64,000 bases of DNA, taken from assembly GCA_030447865.1 (NCBI GenBank), contig JAUJOD010000001.1, forward strand, positions 1 through 64,000. Direction: 5' to 3'. This DNA is from Nocardioidaceae bacterium (GTDB taxonomy: Bacteria; Actinomycetota; Actinomycetes; Propionibacteriales; Nocardioidaceae). Positions 29,099-37,800 of this stretch are shown here, piece after piece; position 1 is the first letter of the stretch, and the number at the start of each line of letters is the position of its first letter. Below the pieces are notes generated by a model, which saw nothing but the letters and a program-made list of their open reading frames with translations, was not told where the DNA came from and did not search any database. The position numbers and the translations under genes were made by a program.

Positions 29099-29997
29099 GC
29101 GCGGTACTCCCGGCCGGTCAGGGTCAAGAACACGTCTTCGAGCGTCGCGCTCTTGACCTGCAGCCCCTGCAGCGCCTGCCGCTCGGCGAGCTGCGCCAGC
29201 ACGGTAGCCGGGTCGTGTGTCGCCAGGACCACCGAGGAGTCCTGCTCCTCAACGCTGTCCACGCCGTCGAGCTGGCCGGCCGAGCTGGCGTCGATGGCGC
29301 TGGGTTCAACGCTGATCCGCACGCCGGCGTCCAAGTCACGGATGAGAGCGGCCGGGGAGGCAAGCTGCAAGATCCTGCCCCGGTCCATGATCGCGACCCG
29401 GTCGCACAGGGCCTCTGCCTCGTCCATGTAGTGGGTGGTGAGCACCACTGTCCGGCCGTGGTCGTTCAACGAGCTCAGCAGATCCCACAGGTTGCGCCGC
29501 GCCTGCGGGTCCAGGGCCGCGGTCGGCTCGTCGAGGAACACCAGTTCCGGCTCGTGAACCAGCGCGCAGGCGATCGAGAGCCGCTGGCGCTGACCACCTG
29601 ACAGCTTCTCGGTGCGGGTGTCAGCCTTGTCGTCCAGGCCCACCCGGTGCAGCCATTCGTCGCCTGCGGCGGCCGGGACGCCCGTACAAGGAGGCGAAGG
29701 TGCGGATCTGCTCGCGAGCGGTCAGCTGTTCGAAGAACGCGGAGGCCTGCAGTTGGACCCGATCCGGGGCAGCAGCGCGGCGTTGCGCGGCCAGGGAGAC
29801 GCCCCGAGCAGCGACACCGAGCCGCTGTCGGCGGCGCGCAGACCCTCGATGATCTCCAGCGTCGTCGTCTTGCCGGCTCCGTTGGGTCCGAGGATGCCGA
29901 AGAACTCTCCAGCGCGCACGGTGAAGTCGACCCCGTCGACGGCGGTCAGGGTGCCGTAGACCTTGCGTACGCCGGCGACCACGATGACGTCCCCCAT
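29095..29997 (-). pseudogene. ABC-2 exporter ATP-binding protein, two frameshifts
   Basis: Three frames together make one DrrA-like ATPase. 29997 to about 29760 gives MGDVIVVAGVRKVYG and Walker A GPNGAGKTT. About 29760-29680 gives VQLQASAFFEQLTAREQIR. From about 29665 downward comes DEWLHRVGLDDKADTR, signature LSGGQRQRLSIACAL, Walker B LVFLDEPTAALD and H-loop TTHYMDEAE. The first shift is explained by one missing G after GGG at 29758-29761. The second lies in the GC-rich stretch 29665-29680. Both halves of this exporter are thus broken in this assembly, either by true decay or by indel errors. Confidence 0.85.
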
Positions 29998-30034
29998 GCC
30001 GAGAACCCAACGAGGCCAGCGGGTCAGCCAGCGC

Positions 30035-30958
30035 CTACTCCTTGCTGCCGCTCACCGAGATGCCCTGCATGATGTACTTGCCGGCCACCGCGAACAGCAG
30101 GAACATCGGCAGCACCACCAACACGTTGGCCGCCATCACGACCTCCCACTCGCGCTGCCCGCCCTGACCGAACTGGTCGAGCACGGACTTCAGACCCCTG
30201 GGAAGCGTGAACAGGCTCTCGTCGCGCAGGTAAACGAGCGGCTTGAGCAGGTCGACCCAGCTGGCCTGGAACTCCAGGATGAACGTGATCGCCAGCGCCG
30301 GCTTCGACATCGGCAGGGCGATCCGCCAGAACAACCCGAAGAAGCCGGAACCGTCGACGCGGGCTGCGTCGAAGATCTCCCGCGGCAAGCCGCGGAAGAA
30401 CTGCCGGAGCAAGAAGATGTAGAACGCCGAGCCGAACAGGTTCCCTGCCCACAACGGCACCTGGGTGCTGGCGAGCCCGAGATAGTTCCAGATGAGGTAC
30501 GTCGGGATCAGCGTGGCCGCCGAGGGCAGCATCATCGAGCCCAGCACCAGTGCGAACAGCGCGTTCTTGCCCCGGAACTGGAAGTACGCGAAGCCAAACG
30601 CCACAAGTGCACTCGACAGCGTTACCGCTATCGCTGCCGCCATACCCACGACCACGCTGTTGAGCGTCCACTGCAGGAACGGCAGCTCCTCGAGGACCTT
30701 GGCGTAGTTGCCGAACGCGAACGGGTCGGGGATCAGCTTGTTGTTGAAGACGTCCTGGCGCGGTTTCAACGAGGCGCTGACGAGCCACACCAGCGGGTAC
30801 ACGAAGATCACCGCGAACACCCCGCAGGTCAACCAGACGGCGACCCGACGGGCCCAGCCGGCCCCCCCACGCGGCGATGGCGACGTCGGTGCCGGAGTGA
30901 CCTCCCGGGCGGCGGCTAACGGGGCAGTGGCGGGCACGCTGGTCATGTCGGTCGACAT
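30035..30958 (-). CDS. Carbohydrate ABC transporter permease, MalG/UgpE type
   Basis: 307 residues from the ATG at 30958. There are six transmembrane helices and the EAA loop (FFRGLPREIFDAARVDGSGFFGLFWRIALPMSKP) that contacts the ATPase. The first residues (MSTDMTSVPATAPLAA) are a Thr/Ala/Pro-rich cytoplasmic tail. The start overlaps the stop of the MalF-type permease gene (TGATG), so translation is coupled. It is the last gene of the binding protein-permease-permease operon. No ATPase gene is nearby, so a shared MsiK-like ATPase elsewhere is likely. Confidence 0.92.
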   Translation of the reverse strand: MSTDMTSVPATAPLAAAREVTPAPTSPSPRGGAGWARRVAVWLTCGVFAVIFVYPLVWLVSASLKPRQDVFNNKLIPDPFAFGNYAKVLEELPFLQWTLNSVVVGMAAAIAVTLSSALVAFGFAYFQFRGKNALFALVLGSMMLPSAATLIPTYLIWNYLGLASTQVPLWAGNLFGSAFYIFLLRQFFRGLPREIFDAARVDGSGFFGLFWRIALPMSKPALAITFILEFQASWVDLLKPLVYLRDESLFTLPRGLKSVLDQFGQGGQREWEVVMAANVLVVLPMFLLFAVAGKYIMQGISVSGSKE

Positions 30959-31842
30959 CAGTCGCTCCGGTAGTGGACGAGTCGTCGGCTGACGACGAGC
31001 TGGACGGCGGTGATCGCCATGATGATGAGGAACAGCAGCCACGACAGCGCCGCGGCGTACCCCATCTCGAAGTCCCGGAACGCCTGCTCGAACAGGTAGA
31101 CGACGTAGAACAGCGCCTCCTCAGGCGGCGGCGTCGTCGTGGCGCCGAAGTACATCGTGTAGACCTCGCTGAAGAGCTGCAGCGAGGCGATCGTGTTGAC
31201 CACCACCGAGAAGAAGATCGCCGGGCTGATCATCGGCAACGTGATGTGGTAGAACCGGCGCCACGCCCCCGCCCCGTCGACAAGGGCCGCCTCACGCAGA
31301 TGCGCAGGCACCTCGGCCAGGGCCGCGAACAAGATCAATGTCACCGAGCCAACGCTCCACAGCGACATGATGACGATCCCTGGCTTGATCCACATGGGGT
31401 CGGTGGTCCAGTTCGGCGTCGGCAGCGCGAACGTGCCGAGCACGTTGTTGATCAAGCCGGTCTGGCCGTTGAGCAGCTGCAGGAACAGTACGCCGGTCGC
31501 GACAGGCGGTGTGACCACCGGCAGGTAGATGACGGTGCGGAACACGCCTTTCAGCCGCCCGGCCGACTGCAGCAGCAGCGCCAGCCCCAAGGCAATCCCG
31601 ATCGACAGCGGCACATAAAGGGCGGTGTAGAAGAACGTGTTCTTCAGGGCCGCGTGTGCGTGCGGGTCGTCGAGCGCGTCGCGGTAGTTCTCGGCGCCCA
31701 CCCACTGCGTCGACGACAACACGTCGTAGTCGCTGAACGACATCACGAACGTCGCGATCACCGGTCCCAGCGTCAACCCGAGGAAACCGATGACCCACGG
31801 CGACAAGAATCCATAAGCGGCCCGGGTCTCCGGGCGCATCAC
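30958..31842 (-). CDS. Carbohydrate ABC transporter permease, MalF/UgpA type
   Basis: 294 residues, six helices. The first is YGFLSPWVIGFLGLTLGPVI, and the EAA loop EVPAHLREAALVDGAGAWRRFYHITLPMISP precedes helix five. It can start at the GTG at 31842 or at the ATG at 31839. Both overlap the TGA of the binding-protein gene, indicating coupling. With the MalG-type partner it forms the membrane pore of a CUT1-family sugar importer. The sugar is not evident from sequence. Confidence 0.92.
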   Translation of the reverse strand: MMRPETRAAYGFLSPWVIGFLGLTLGPVIATFVMSFSDYDVLSSTQWVGAENYRDALDDPHAHAALKNTFFYTALYVPLSIGIALGLALLLQSAGRLKGVFRTVIYLPVVTPPVATGVLFLQLLNGQTGLINNVLGTFALPTPNWTTDPMWIKPGIVIMSLWSVGSVTLILFAALAEVPAHLREAALVDGAGAWRRFYHITLPMISPAIFFSVVVNTIASLQLFSEVYTMYFGATTTPPPEEALFYVVYLFEQAFRDFEMGYAAALSWLLFLIIMAITAVQLVVSRRLVHYRSD

Positions 31843-33254
31843 TGCGCGTCCGCGATGGCCTCGGTCGCCTCCTTCTGCGCCTGCTGCAGCGCCTCCTCGG
31901 GGCTTTGGTCGCCTTGGAGCGCCCGTAGTACGGCGTCCTCCCAGGCCTTCTTGACCTCAGCGGCGGCTGGCGACGGCGGGTCGACTATGGCGGAGTCCTG
32001 CAGTGACTGCAGCACCTTGACGGCCTGGTCGAGCGACTCGATTCCAGACGGCTCGTAGACCTCGGCGAAGATGCGCTCGTCGGCCTCCTTGTTGGCGGTC
32101 CACGTGCCGAGGTAGGCGCCGCCGGACTTCTTGCGGTCGGCCTTGCTGGCCTCCGCTGCGGCCATCCAGGCATCGGTCGAGGTCATGGTCGCCGCGAACG
32201 CGCACGCCGCGGTGGGGTTGTTCGAGCCCTTGGGCACCGACCAGGCCTGCCCAGTGGCGTACGTCAGCAGGTTGCCCTCCCTGTCCTTGAACGGCATCGC
32301 CGTGACCGGAGCGTTGGGCGAGACGTCGGCCAGCACGTCGAGGTACCAGTCCTCCATCGGGAAGGCGCCGAGCTGGTCGGCGACGAACTGGTTGTTGTCA
32401 CCGAAGAAGTCCCACGTGTCGCGGAACGTCTTGAAGTCCGACCAGCCGCCGTTCGCATCGACCAGGGACACGGTGTAGGTCAGCGCCTCGACCGCCTCCG
32501 GGGAGTCCAGGTACGCCGTCTGGCCGTCCTCCGACACCAGCTCCCCGCCGGCAGCGGCGACCCACAGCGGGAAGAACTCCGGGATCTTGGGGTCGAAGCC
32601 GATGCGCTGGATGCCCGACCCACCCGTTTGGTAGAGCTGCTTCGACGCGGCCATCACGCCGTCCCAGTCCGACACGTCGATGTCGTCGGGGCTCAGGCCC
32701 GCATCCTGCAAAGCGTTACTGTTCGCGAGGACGAGGCGCACACTGTTGAACTCGGGTATCCCGTAAATCTGGCCGTCGTACGTCACCTGGCTCACCGCGG
32801 ACTCGCGGTACAGCGACATGTCGATGCCCTGGGCCTCGATGCAGTCGTCCAGCGGCAGCAGCGCTCCCTTGGCGGCGTAGGTGCCCAGCTCGGACCTCGG
32901 CAGGTACACGGCGCTGGGCGGCTTTCCGGCGGCGACCGCGGAGAGGAACTGCTGCTCGTCGAACGCGCCGCTAGTCACCTTCAGGTCGAGATCAGGGTAG
33001 GCCTGCTTGACCTCCGCGACGCGGGCCTTGGCGATCTCGTCCTCGACACTGAACCCGAGCGTCGTCATGCTGCCGGTGACGTTGATCTCGTTGTCGCTGC
33101 CGCCGGCCTTGCCGTCACCGCCGGTCGTTTCGCCGCCGAAGGAGACCTCCGATCCGTCCCCGCCTGCGGTGTCGTCGCCGACCCCACCGCAGGCGGCGGT
33201 GGCCAGGCTGATGGCCGCCACGCAGCCCAGGACTCGCAGAGATCGTGCGCGCAT
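31839..33254 (-). CDS. Extracellular sugar-binding lipoprotein (CUT1 family)
   Basis: 471 residues from the ATG at 33254, with GGAGGG nine bases upstream. The lipoprotein signal is MRARSLRVLGCVAAISLATAAC, with the acylated Cys22. A Gly/Asp/Ser linker and a two-lobed extracellular solute-binding domain follow (family 1 features such as YDGQIYGIPEFNSVRLVLAN and FPMEDWYLD). It captures a sugar or oligosaccharide and delivers it to the two permeases encoded downstream. A LacI-type palindrome lies 90 bp upstream, suggesting sugar-responsive repression. The regulator gene is not in this window. Confidence 0.92.
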   Translation of the reverse strand: MRARSLRVLGCVAAISLATAACGGVGDDTAGGDGSEVSFGGETTGGDGKAGGSDNEINVTGSMTTLGFSVEDEIAKARVAEVKQAYPDLDLKVTSGAFDEQQFLSAVAAGKPPSAVYLPRSELGTYAAKGALLPLDDCIEAQGIDMSLYRESAVSQVTYDGQIYGIPEFNSVRLVLANSNALQDAGLSPDDIDVSDWDGVMAASKQLYQTGGSGIQRIGFDPKIPEFFPLWVAAAGGELVSEDGQTAYLDSPEAVEALTYTVSLVDANGGWSDFKTFRDTWDFFGDNNQFVADQLGAFPMEDWYLDVLADVSPNAPVTAMPFKDREGNLLTYATGQAWSVPKGSNNPTAACAFAATMTSTDAWMAAAEASKADRKKSGGAYLGTWTANKEADERIFAEVYEPSGIESLDQAVKVLQSLQDSAIVDPPSPAAAEVKKAWEDAVLRALQGDQSPEEALQQAQKEATEAIADAQ

Positions 33255-33343
33255 AATGATTTCCCTCCGTCGCGTAGGCGGAAGAGCCAGATGGTGCTCG
33301 TCGCGTCCCAAGCTCCGCCGCTGGTGAGGACAAGGTAAGCGAT

Positions 33344-33355
33344 AGAAGCGCTTCT
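33344..33355. promoter_or_regulatory. LacI-family operator palindrome
   Basis: AGAAGCGCTTCT is a perfect 12-bp palindrome with the central GAAGCGCTTC typical of LacI/CcpA-family sites. A similar half-site (CCGCTTCT) follows at 33363-33370. It lies about 90 bp upstream of the sugar-binding lipoprotein start and just behind the prfB stop. Operator function is inferred. Confidence 0.7.
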
Positions 33356-33383
33356 CGCTAGAGCCGCTTCTCCGGCCGCAGCG

Positions 33384-34490
33384 TCACGCCACCGCAGCCC
33401 GGCGCCAGCGAATGCCCGCCTCGATGAAGCCGTCGATGTCGCCGTCAAGGACTCCGGAGGGGTTTCCCTCCTCGTAGTCGGTGCGCAGGTCCTTGACCAT
33501 CTGGTAGGGATTGAGAACGTAGCTGCGCATCTGGTCGCCCCACGACGCGGCGACGTCTCCTCGCATCTCGTCCAGCGTCGCCTTCTCCTCGGCGCGCTTG
33601 AGCGCCAGCAGCTTGGCTTTCAAGATCACCATCGCGGTGTTCTTGTTCTGCAACTGGCTTTTCTCGTTCTGCACCGCGACCACGATGCCCGTCGGGACGT
33701 GCGTCAGCCGAACCGCCGAGTCTGTCGTGTTGACGCTCTGGCCACCAGGACCCGAGGAGCGGAAAACGTCGACCCGGACCTCCTCGTCGGGCACCTCGAT
33801 GGCGTCGGTCTGCTCCAGCACGGGAACCACTTCGACCGCTGCGAACGAGGTCTGCCGCCGACCCTGGTTGTCGAAGGGGGAGATCCGCACCAGCCGGTGT
33901 GTGCCTTGCTCGACGCTGAGCGTCCCGTAGGCGTACGGCGCCTTGACCGCGAATGTCGCTGACTTGATACCGGCCTCTTCGGCGTACGACGTGTCGTAGA
34001 CCTCGGTGGGATACCTGTGCCGCTCGGCCCACCGCAGGTACATCCGCATCAGCATCTCAGCCCAGTCGGCGGCGTCCACGCCACCCGCCCCGGAACGGAT
34101 GGTCACGAGGGCCTCGCGCTCGTCGTACTCACCGGAAAGGAGGGTGCGGACCTCGAGCGCCTCGATGGTCTTGGCCAGCCGGTCGACCTCTACCCCCACC
34201 TCGGAGAACGACGCGGCGTCGTCCTCCTCGCCGGCCAGCTCGAGCAGCACCTGTACGTCATCGACCCGGCTGCGTAGATCGGTGATGCGCTCGATCTCTG
34301 CCTGCAGCGTCGAGAGCCGGCTGGTCACCCGTTGAGCGTTCGACTGGTCGTCCCAGAGGTCGGGGGCAGCGACCTGTTGGCCGAGCTCCGCTACCTCGGC
34401 GCGCATCCCGTCGACGTCAAGCACCTGCTCGATGCTGCTCAAGGTCGCGTCGAGCTGCTTGATCCGCTCCGCGAGGTCGGGGGCTGCCAC
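33384..34490 (-). CDS. prfB: Peptide chain release factor 2
   Basis: 368 residues starting with GTG at 34490. It has the stop-codon-recognition tripeptide SPF (RISPFDNQG) specific for UGA/UAA and the universal GGQ ([18 protein letters not shown]) that triggers peptidyl-tRNA hydrolysis. The N-terminal helical domain 1 is complete. The frame is uninterrupted: the programmed +1 frameshift with an early UGA found in many bacteria is absent. In many actinobacteria prfB precedes ftsE, but here the sugar importer and ABC-2 genes intervene. Confidence 0.97.
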   Translation of the reverse strand: MAAPDLAERIKQLDATLSSIEQVLDVDGMRAEVAELGQQVAAPDLWDDQSNAQRVTSRLSTLQAEIERITDLRSRVDDVQVLLELAGEEDDAASFSEVGVEVDRLAKTIEALEVRTLLSGEYDEREALVTIRSGAGGVDAADWAEMLMRMYLRWAERHRYPTEVYDTSYAEEAGIKSATFAVKAPYAYGTLSVEQGTHRLVRISPFDNQGRRQTSFAAVEVVPVLEQTDAIEVPDEEVRVDVFRSSGPGGQSVNTTDSAVRLTHVPTGIVVAVQNEKSQLQNKNTAMVILKAKLLALKRAEEKATLDEMRGDVAASWGDQMRSYVLNPYQMVKDLRTDYEEGNPSGVLDGDIDGFIEAGIRWRRAAVA

Positions 34491-34527
34491 GTGGCAAGAT
34501 TACGGCGTGGCCGCCTGGTCCTACCCG

Positions 34528-34782
34528 TCAGTGGGGCGGGTTGGGCCCTTGGGTCCCCCAGCCGCCTCGGTGCTCGGCCTGGTCGTCAATGGACGCAAAG
34601 CCTGACGGCACATCGGGGTCATCGCCAGCGCCCACGTCGGCAGGGTCTGGCGGCACTGCCGGGTCGCGGTTGGGGGCGTTCGGCACGGCTTCGGGGTCGG
34701 TGCCCAGGTCACCGCGGGCATCTGCGTCCTCGATGCCCTCTTCCGGCGGCACGCCTTGCTGTCCAATCGATGATTCGGTCAT
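34528..34782 (-). CDS. Small acidic hypothetical protein
   Basis: 84 residues from the ATG at 34782 (MTESSIGQQGVPPEEGIED), strongly acidic and rich in Pro, Gly and Asp, with no hydrophobic core. It is likely disordered. It follows the glutamate dehydrogenase gene on the same strand (50 bp) and precedes prfB. Composition and codon pattern favour coding in this frame, but no family is recognised. Confidence 0.5.
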   Translation of the reverse strand: MTESSIGQQGVPPEEGIEDADARGDLGTDPEAVPNAPNRDPAVPPDPADVGAGDDPDVPSGFASIDDQAEHRGGWGTQGPNPPH

Positions 34783-34831
34783 GTTCGCCGGTGTACCCCC
34801 GGCGCCGCCGATCATGCGACCGGCGGAGGTG

Positions 34832-37800
34832 CTAAGGCGTTGCCAGCAGGGTGCGGACAACGCGCAAGCCAACCGACATGCGGGCAAGGTCGTTGGTCTC
34901 ATCGGAGGTGATATCTGAAAGCGTCGCGGTGGCGCGGCCAACTTGGGCGTCGTCGGCTCTCTCCCAGGCCGCGACCTGCTCGTCTGCACTGAGGCTGGGA
35001 TCGGCGCCAGCCAGGATCTGGGCGGTGAGGGCGGCGTGGACGGCGTACAGGTCGTCGCGCAACGAGGCGCGTGCCATCGTCTGCCAGCGGTCGTCGCGGG
35101 GCAACGCGACGATCTTGGCCAGCAGCGCACTGAGACCCAGCCGCTCACCGACCGCGAAGTGCACGCAAGCCGCCTCCAGCGGGTCGCGCCCATCGCGCTT
35201 GGCGACCTCGACCACCTCCAACGCGGCGTACGCCGGCGGCAACGCCGCGACAGTGGACGCCAGTTCGGCCGGCACGGAGTTCTTGGTCAGGGCGTCTCGC
35301 CGGTAAGCGAAGTTCTCCGCCTCGGCACCGGTGAGCACCTCTGGCAACGCCTCGACCAACCGTTGGATGTCGGCGCTGAAGTAGGCGACAGTTGCCTGGG
35401 AGTCCAGCGGAGAGCGCCGGTTGTTGACGATCCACCGGCTGGCCCGCTCGATCAGCGTGCGTACTGCCAGCCGCATGCCGGTCTGCACGCTGGCCTCCAC
35501 CTGGTTGTCGAGGTCGTTGATCGAGGCGAGCAGGCGGTCAGCTGCAAAGATGTCCCGGCCCACCAAGTGGGCGCGAGCCAGCTCATCCGCCGTCGCTCCC
35601 GTCTCTTGGCTGAGCCGGTGGAAGAACGTGATCCCGGCGAAGTTCACCAAGTCGTTGACCACCTGCGTGACGACGATTTCTCGCCGCAGCGGATGCGCCT
35701 CCATCCGATCCTGGTACCGCTGTCGCATCTGCGTTGGGAAGTAGCCGTGGAGCTTGCCGCGCAGGAACGGATCGTCATGGAGGTCGCCGGTCAGCAGCTC
35801 GGCGGCCAGCACAATCTTGGTATAGGCCAGCAGCACCGCCAGCTCGGGCGCCGTCAGCGGGACGCCGGCGGCCTGTCGATCCTCGAACTCCTTGGCCGAG
35901 GGCAGGAACTCCAGCTCACGGTCCAGCAACCCGCGCTTCTCCAACCGGCGGACCCAGTCGGCGTGCACGTGCGTCAGCCCCAGCCCTACCCGCTGGGCGC
36001 TCGCCAGTGCGAGGTTCTGCTCGCGGTTGTCGGTCAGCACCAAGCTCGCCACCTCGTCGGTCATCGACACGAGGAGCTCGTTGCGCTGCTTTGCCGTCAT
36101 GTCCCCTGAGTTGACGACGCGGTCGAGCAAGATCTTGATGTTGACCTCGTGGTCGGAGGTGTCGACCCCCGCGGAGTTGTCGATGAAGTCGGTGCAGATA
36201 CGCCCGCCGGCGAGCACGTACTCGATCCGCCCGCGCTGGGTGAGGCCGAGGTTGCCGCCCTCTCCGACCGCCTTGCATCGCAGCTCGGCGCCGTTGACCC
36301 GCACCGCGTCGTTGGACCGGTCGCCCACCTCGGCGTTCGTCTCCGTGGACGCCTTGACGTAGGTGCCGATACCGCCGTTCCAGAACAGGTCGACCGGTGC
36401 GGTGAGGATCGCCCGCATGAGCTCTGCCGGCGTCAACCTGCCCGGGTTGGTGTCGAGTCCCAGCGCCGAGGCCACCTCCGGGCTGATCGGGATTGCCTTC
36501 AAGCCGCGCGAGAAGACACCCCCACCCGCGGAGATCAAGGTCCTGTCGTAGTCGGCCCAGCTAGACCGGGGCAGCTCGAAGAGGCGGCGACGCTCGGCGT
36601 ACGACGTCTCGGCGACCGGTTGCGGGTCGAGGAAGATGTCGCGGTGGTCGAACGCCGCGACCAGCCTGATGTGCTCGCTGAGCAGCATCCCGTTCCCGAA
36701 CACATCACCGCTCATATCGCCGACGCCCACGCAGGTGAAGTCCTCGCTCTGGGTGTCGATGCCACGCTCGCGGAAGTGCCGGCGCACCGACTCCCAGGCG
36801 CCGCGTGCCGTGATCCCCATGGCCTTGTGGTCATAACCCACCGAGCCGCCCGACGCGAAGGCGTCGCCGAGCCAGTAGCCGTAGTCCTTGGCCACGCTGT
36901 TGGCGATGTCGGAGAACGTCGCGGTGCCTTTGTCGGCCGCTACGACCAAGTAACTGTCGTCCCCGTCGTGCCGGACGACCCGAGGCGGCGGCACGTTCTC
37001 GCCACCGGCGAGGTTGTCGGTGATGTCGAGCAGGCCGCGGATGAACGTCCGGTAGCAGGCGATGCCCTCGGTCAGCCAGGCGTCGCGGCCGGCGGCTGGG
37101 CTGGGCAGCCGCTTGCAGTAGAAGCCGCCCTTGGCTCCCACCGGGACGATGACGGCGTTCTTGACCATCTGCGCCTTGACCAGGCCGAGGACCTCGGTAC
37201 GGAAGTCCTCCCGCCGGTCAGACCACCGCAGGCCGCCTCGGGCGACCGGGCCGAAGCGCAGGTGTACTCCCTCCACCCGCGGCGAGTACACGAACACCTC
37301 GAAGGCGGGACGCGGCTCGGGTAGGTCGGGGACGCGTGCCGGGTCGAGCTTGAGCGCGATGCTCGGCTTGGGATCGCCGGCGTCGTCGACCTGATAGAAG
37401 TTCGTCCGCAAGGTTGCCTTGATCCCCGCGAGGTAGCTGCGCAGGATGCGGTCCTGGTCAAGGCTCGCTACCTGGTCGAGGGCGGTCCTGATCGAGGCCT
37501 CGATGTCGTCGGCTCGCTGCTGCCGAGCGGCGAGGTCGCCAGCGTCAGCCTCCGCGAGATCAAGGGCGAGATCGAGGTCAGGGTCGAAGCGAACCTCGAA
37601 CAACAGCACGAGCAGCTGGGCGATCGGCACGTTGGCCAGCAGCGAGGACTCGATGTACTCCTGGCTGAACGGCGACCCGCCTTGGCGGAAGTACTTCGCA
37701 TACGCCCGCAAGATCGACACATGCCTCCACGGCAGGCAGCCCGACAGCACCAGCGCCGAGAACCCGTCGCTTTCGGCAAGCCCGCGCCAGACCGCCATGA

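Noticed and set aside
33384-34490. Programmed +1 frameshift in prfB
   Set aside because: The frame is continuous from the GTG and no in-frame early TGA with a slippery CTT is present.
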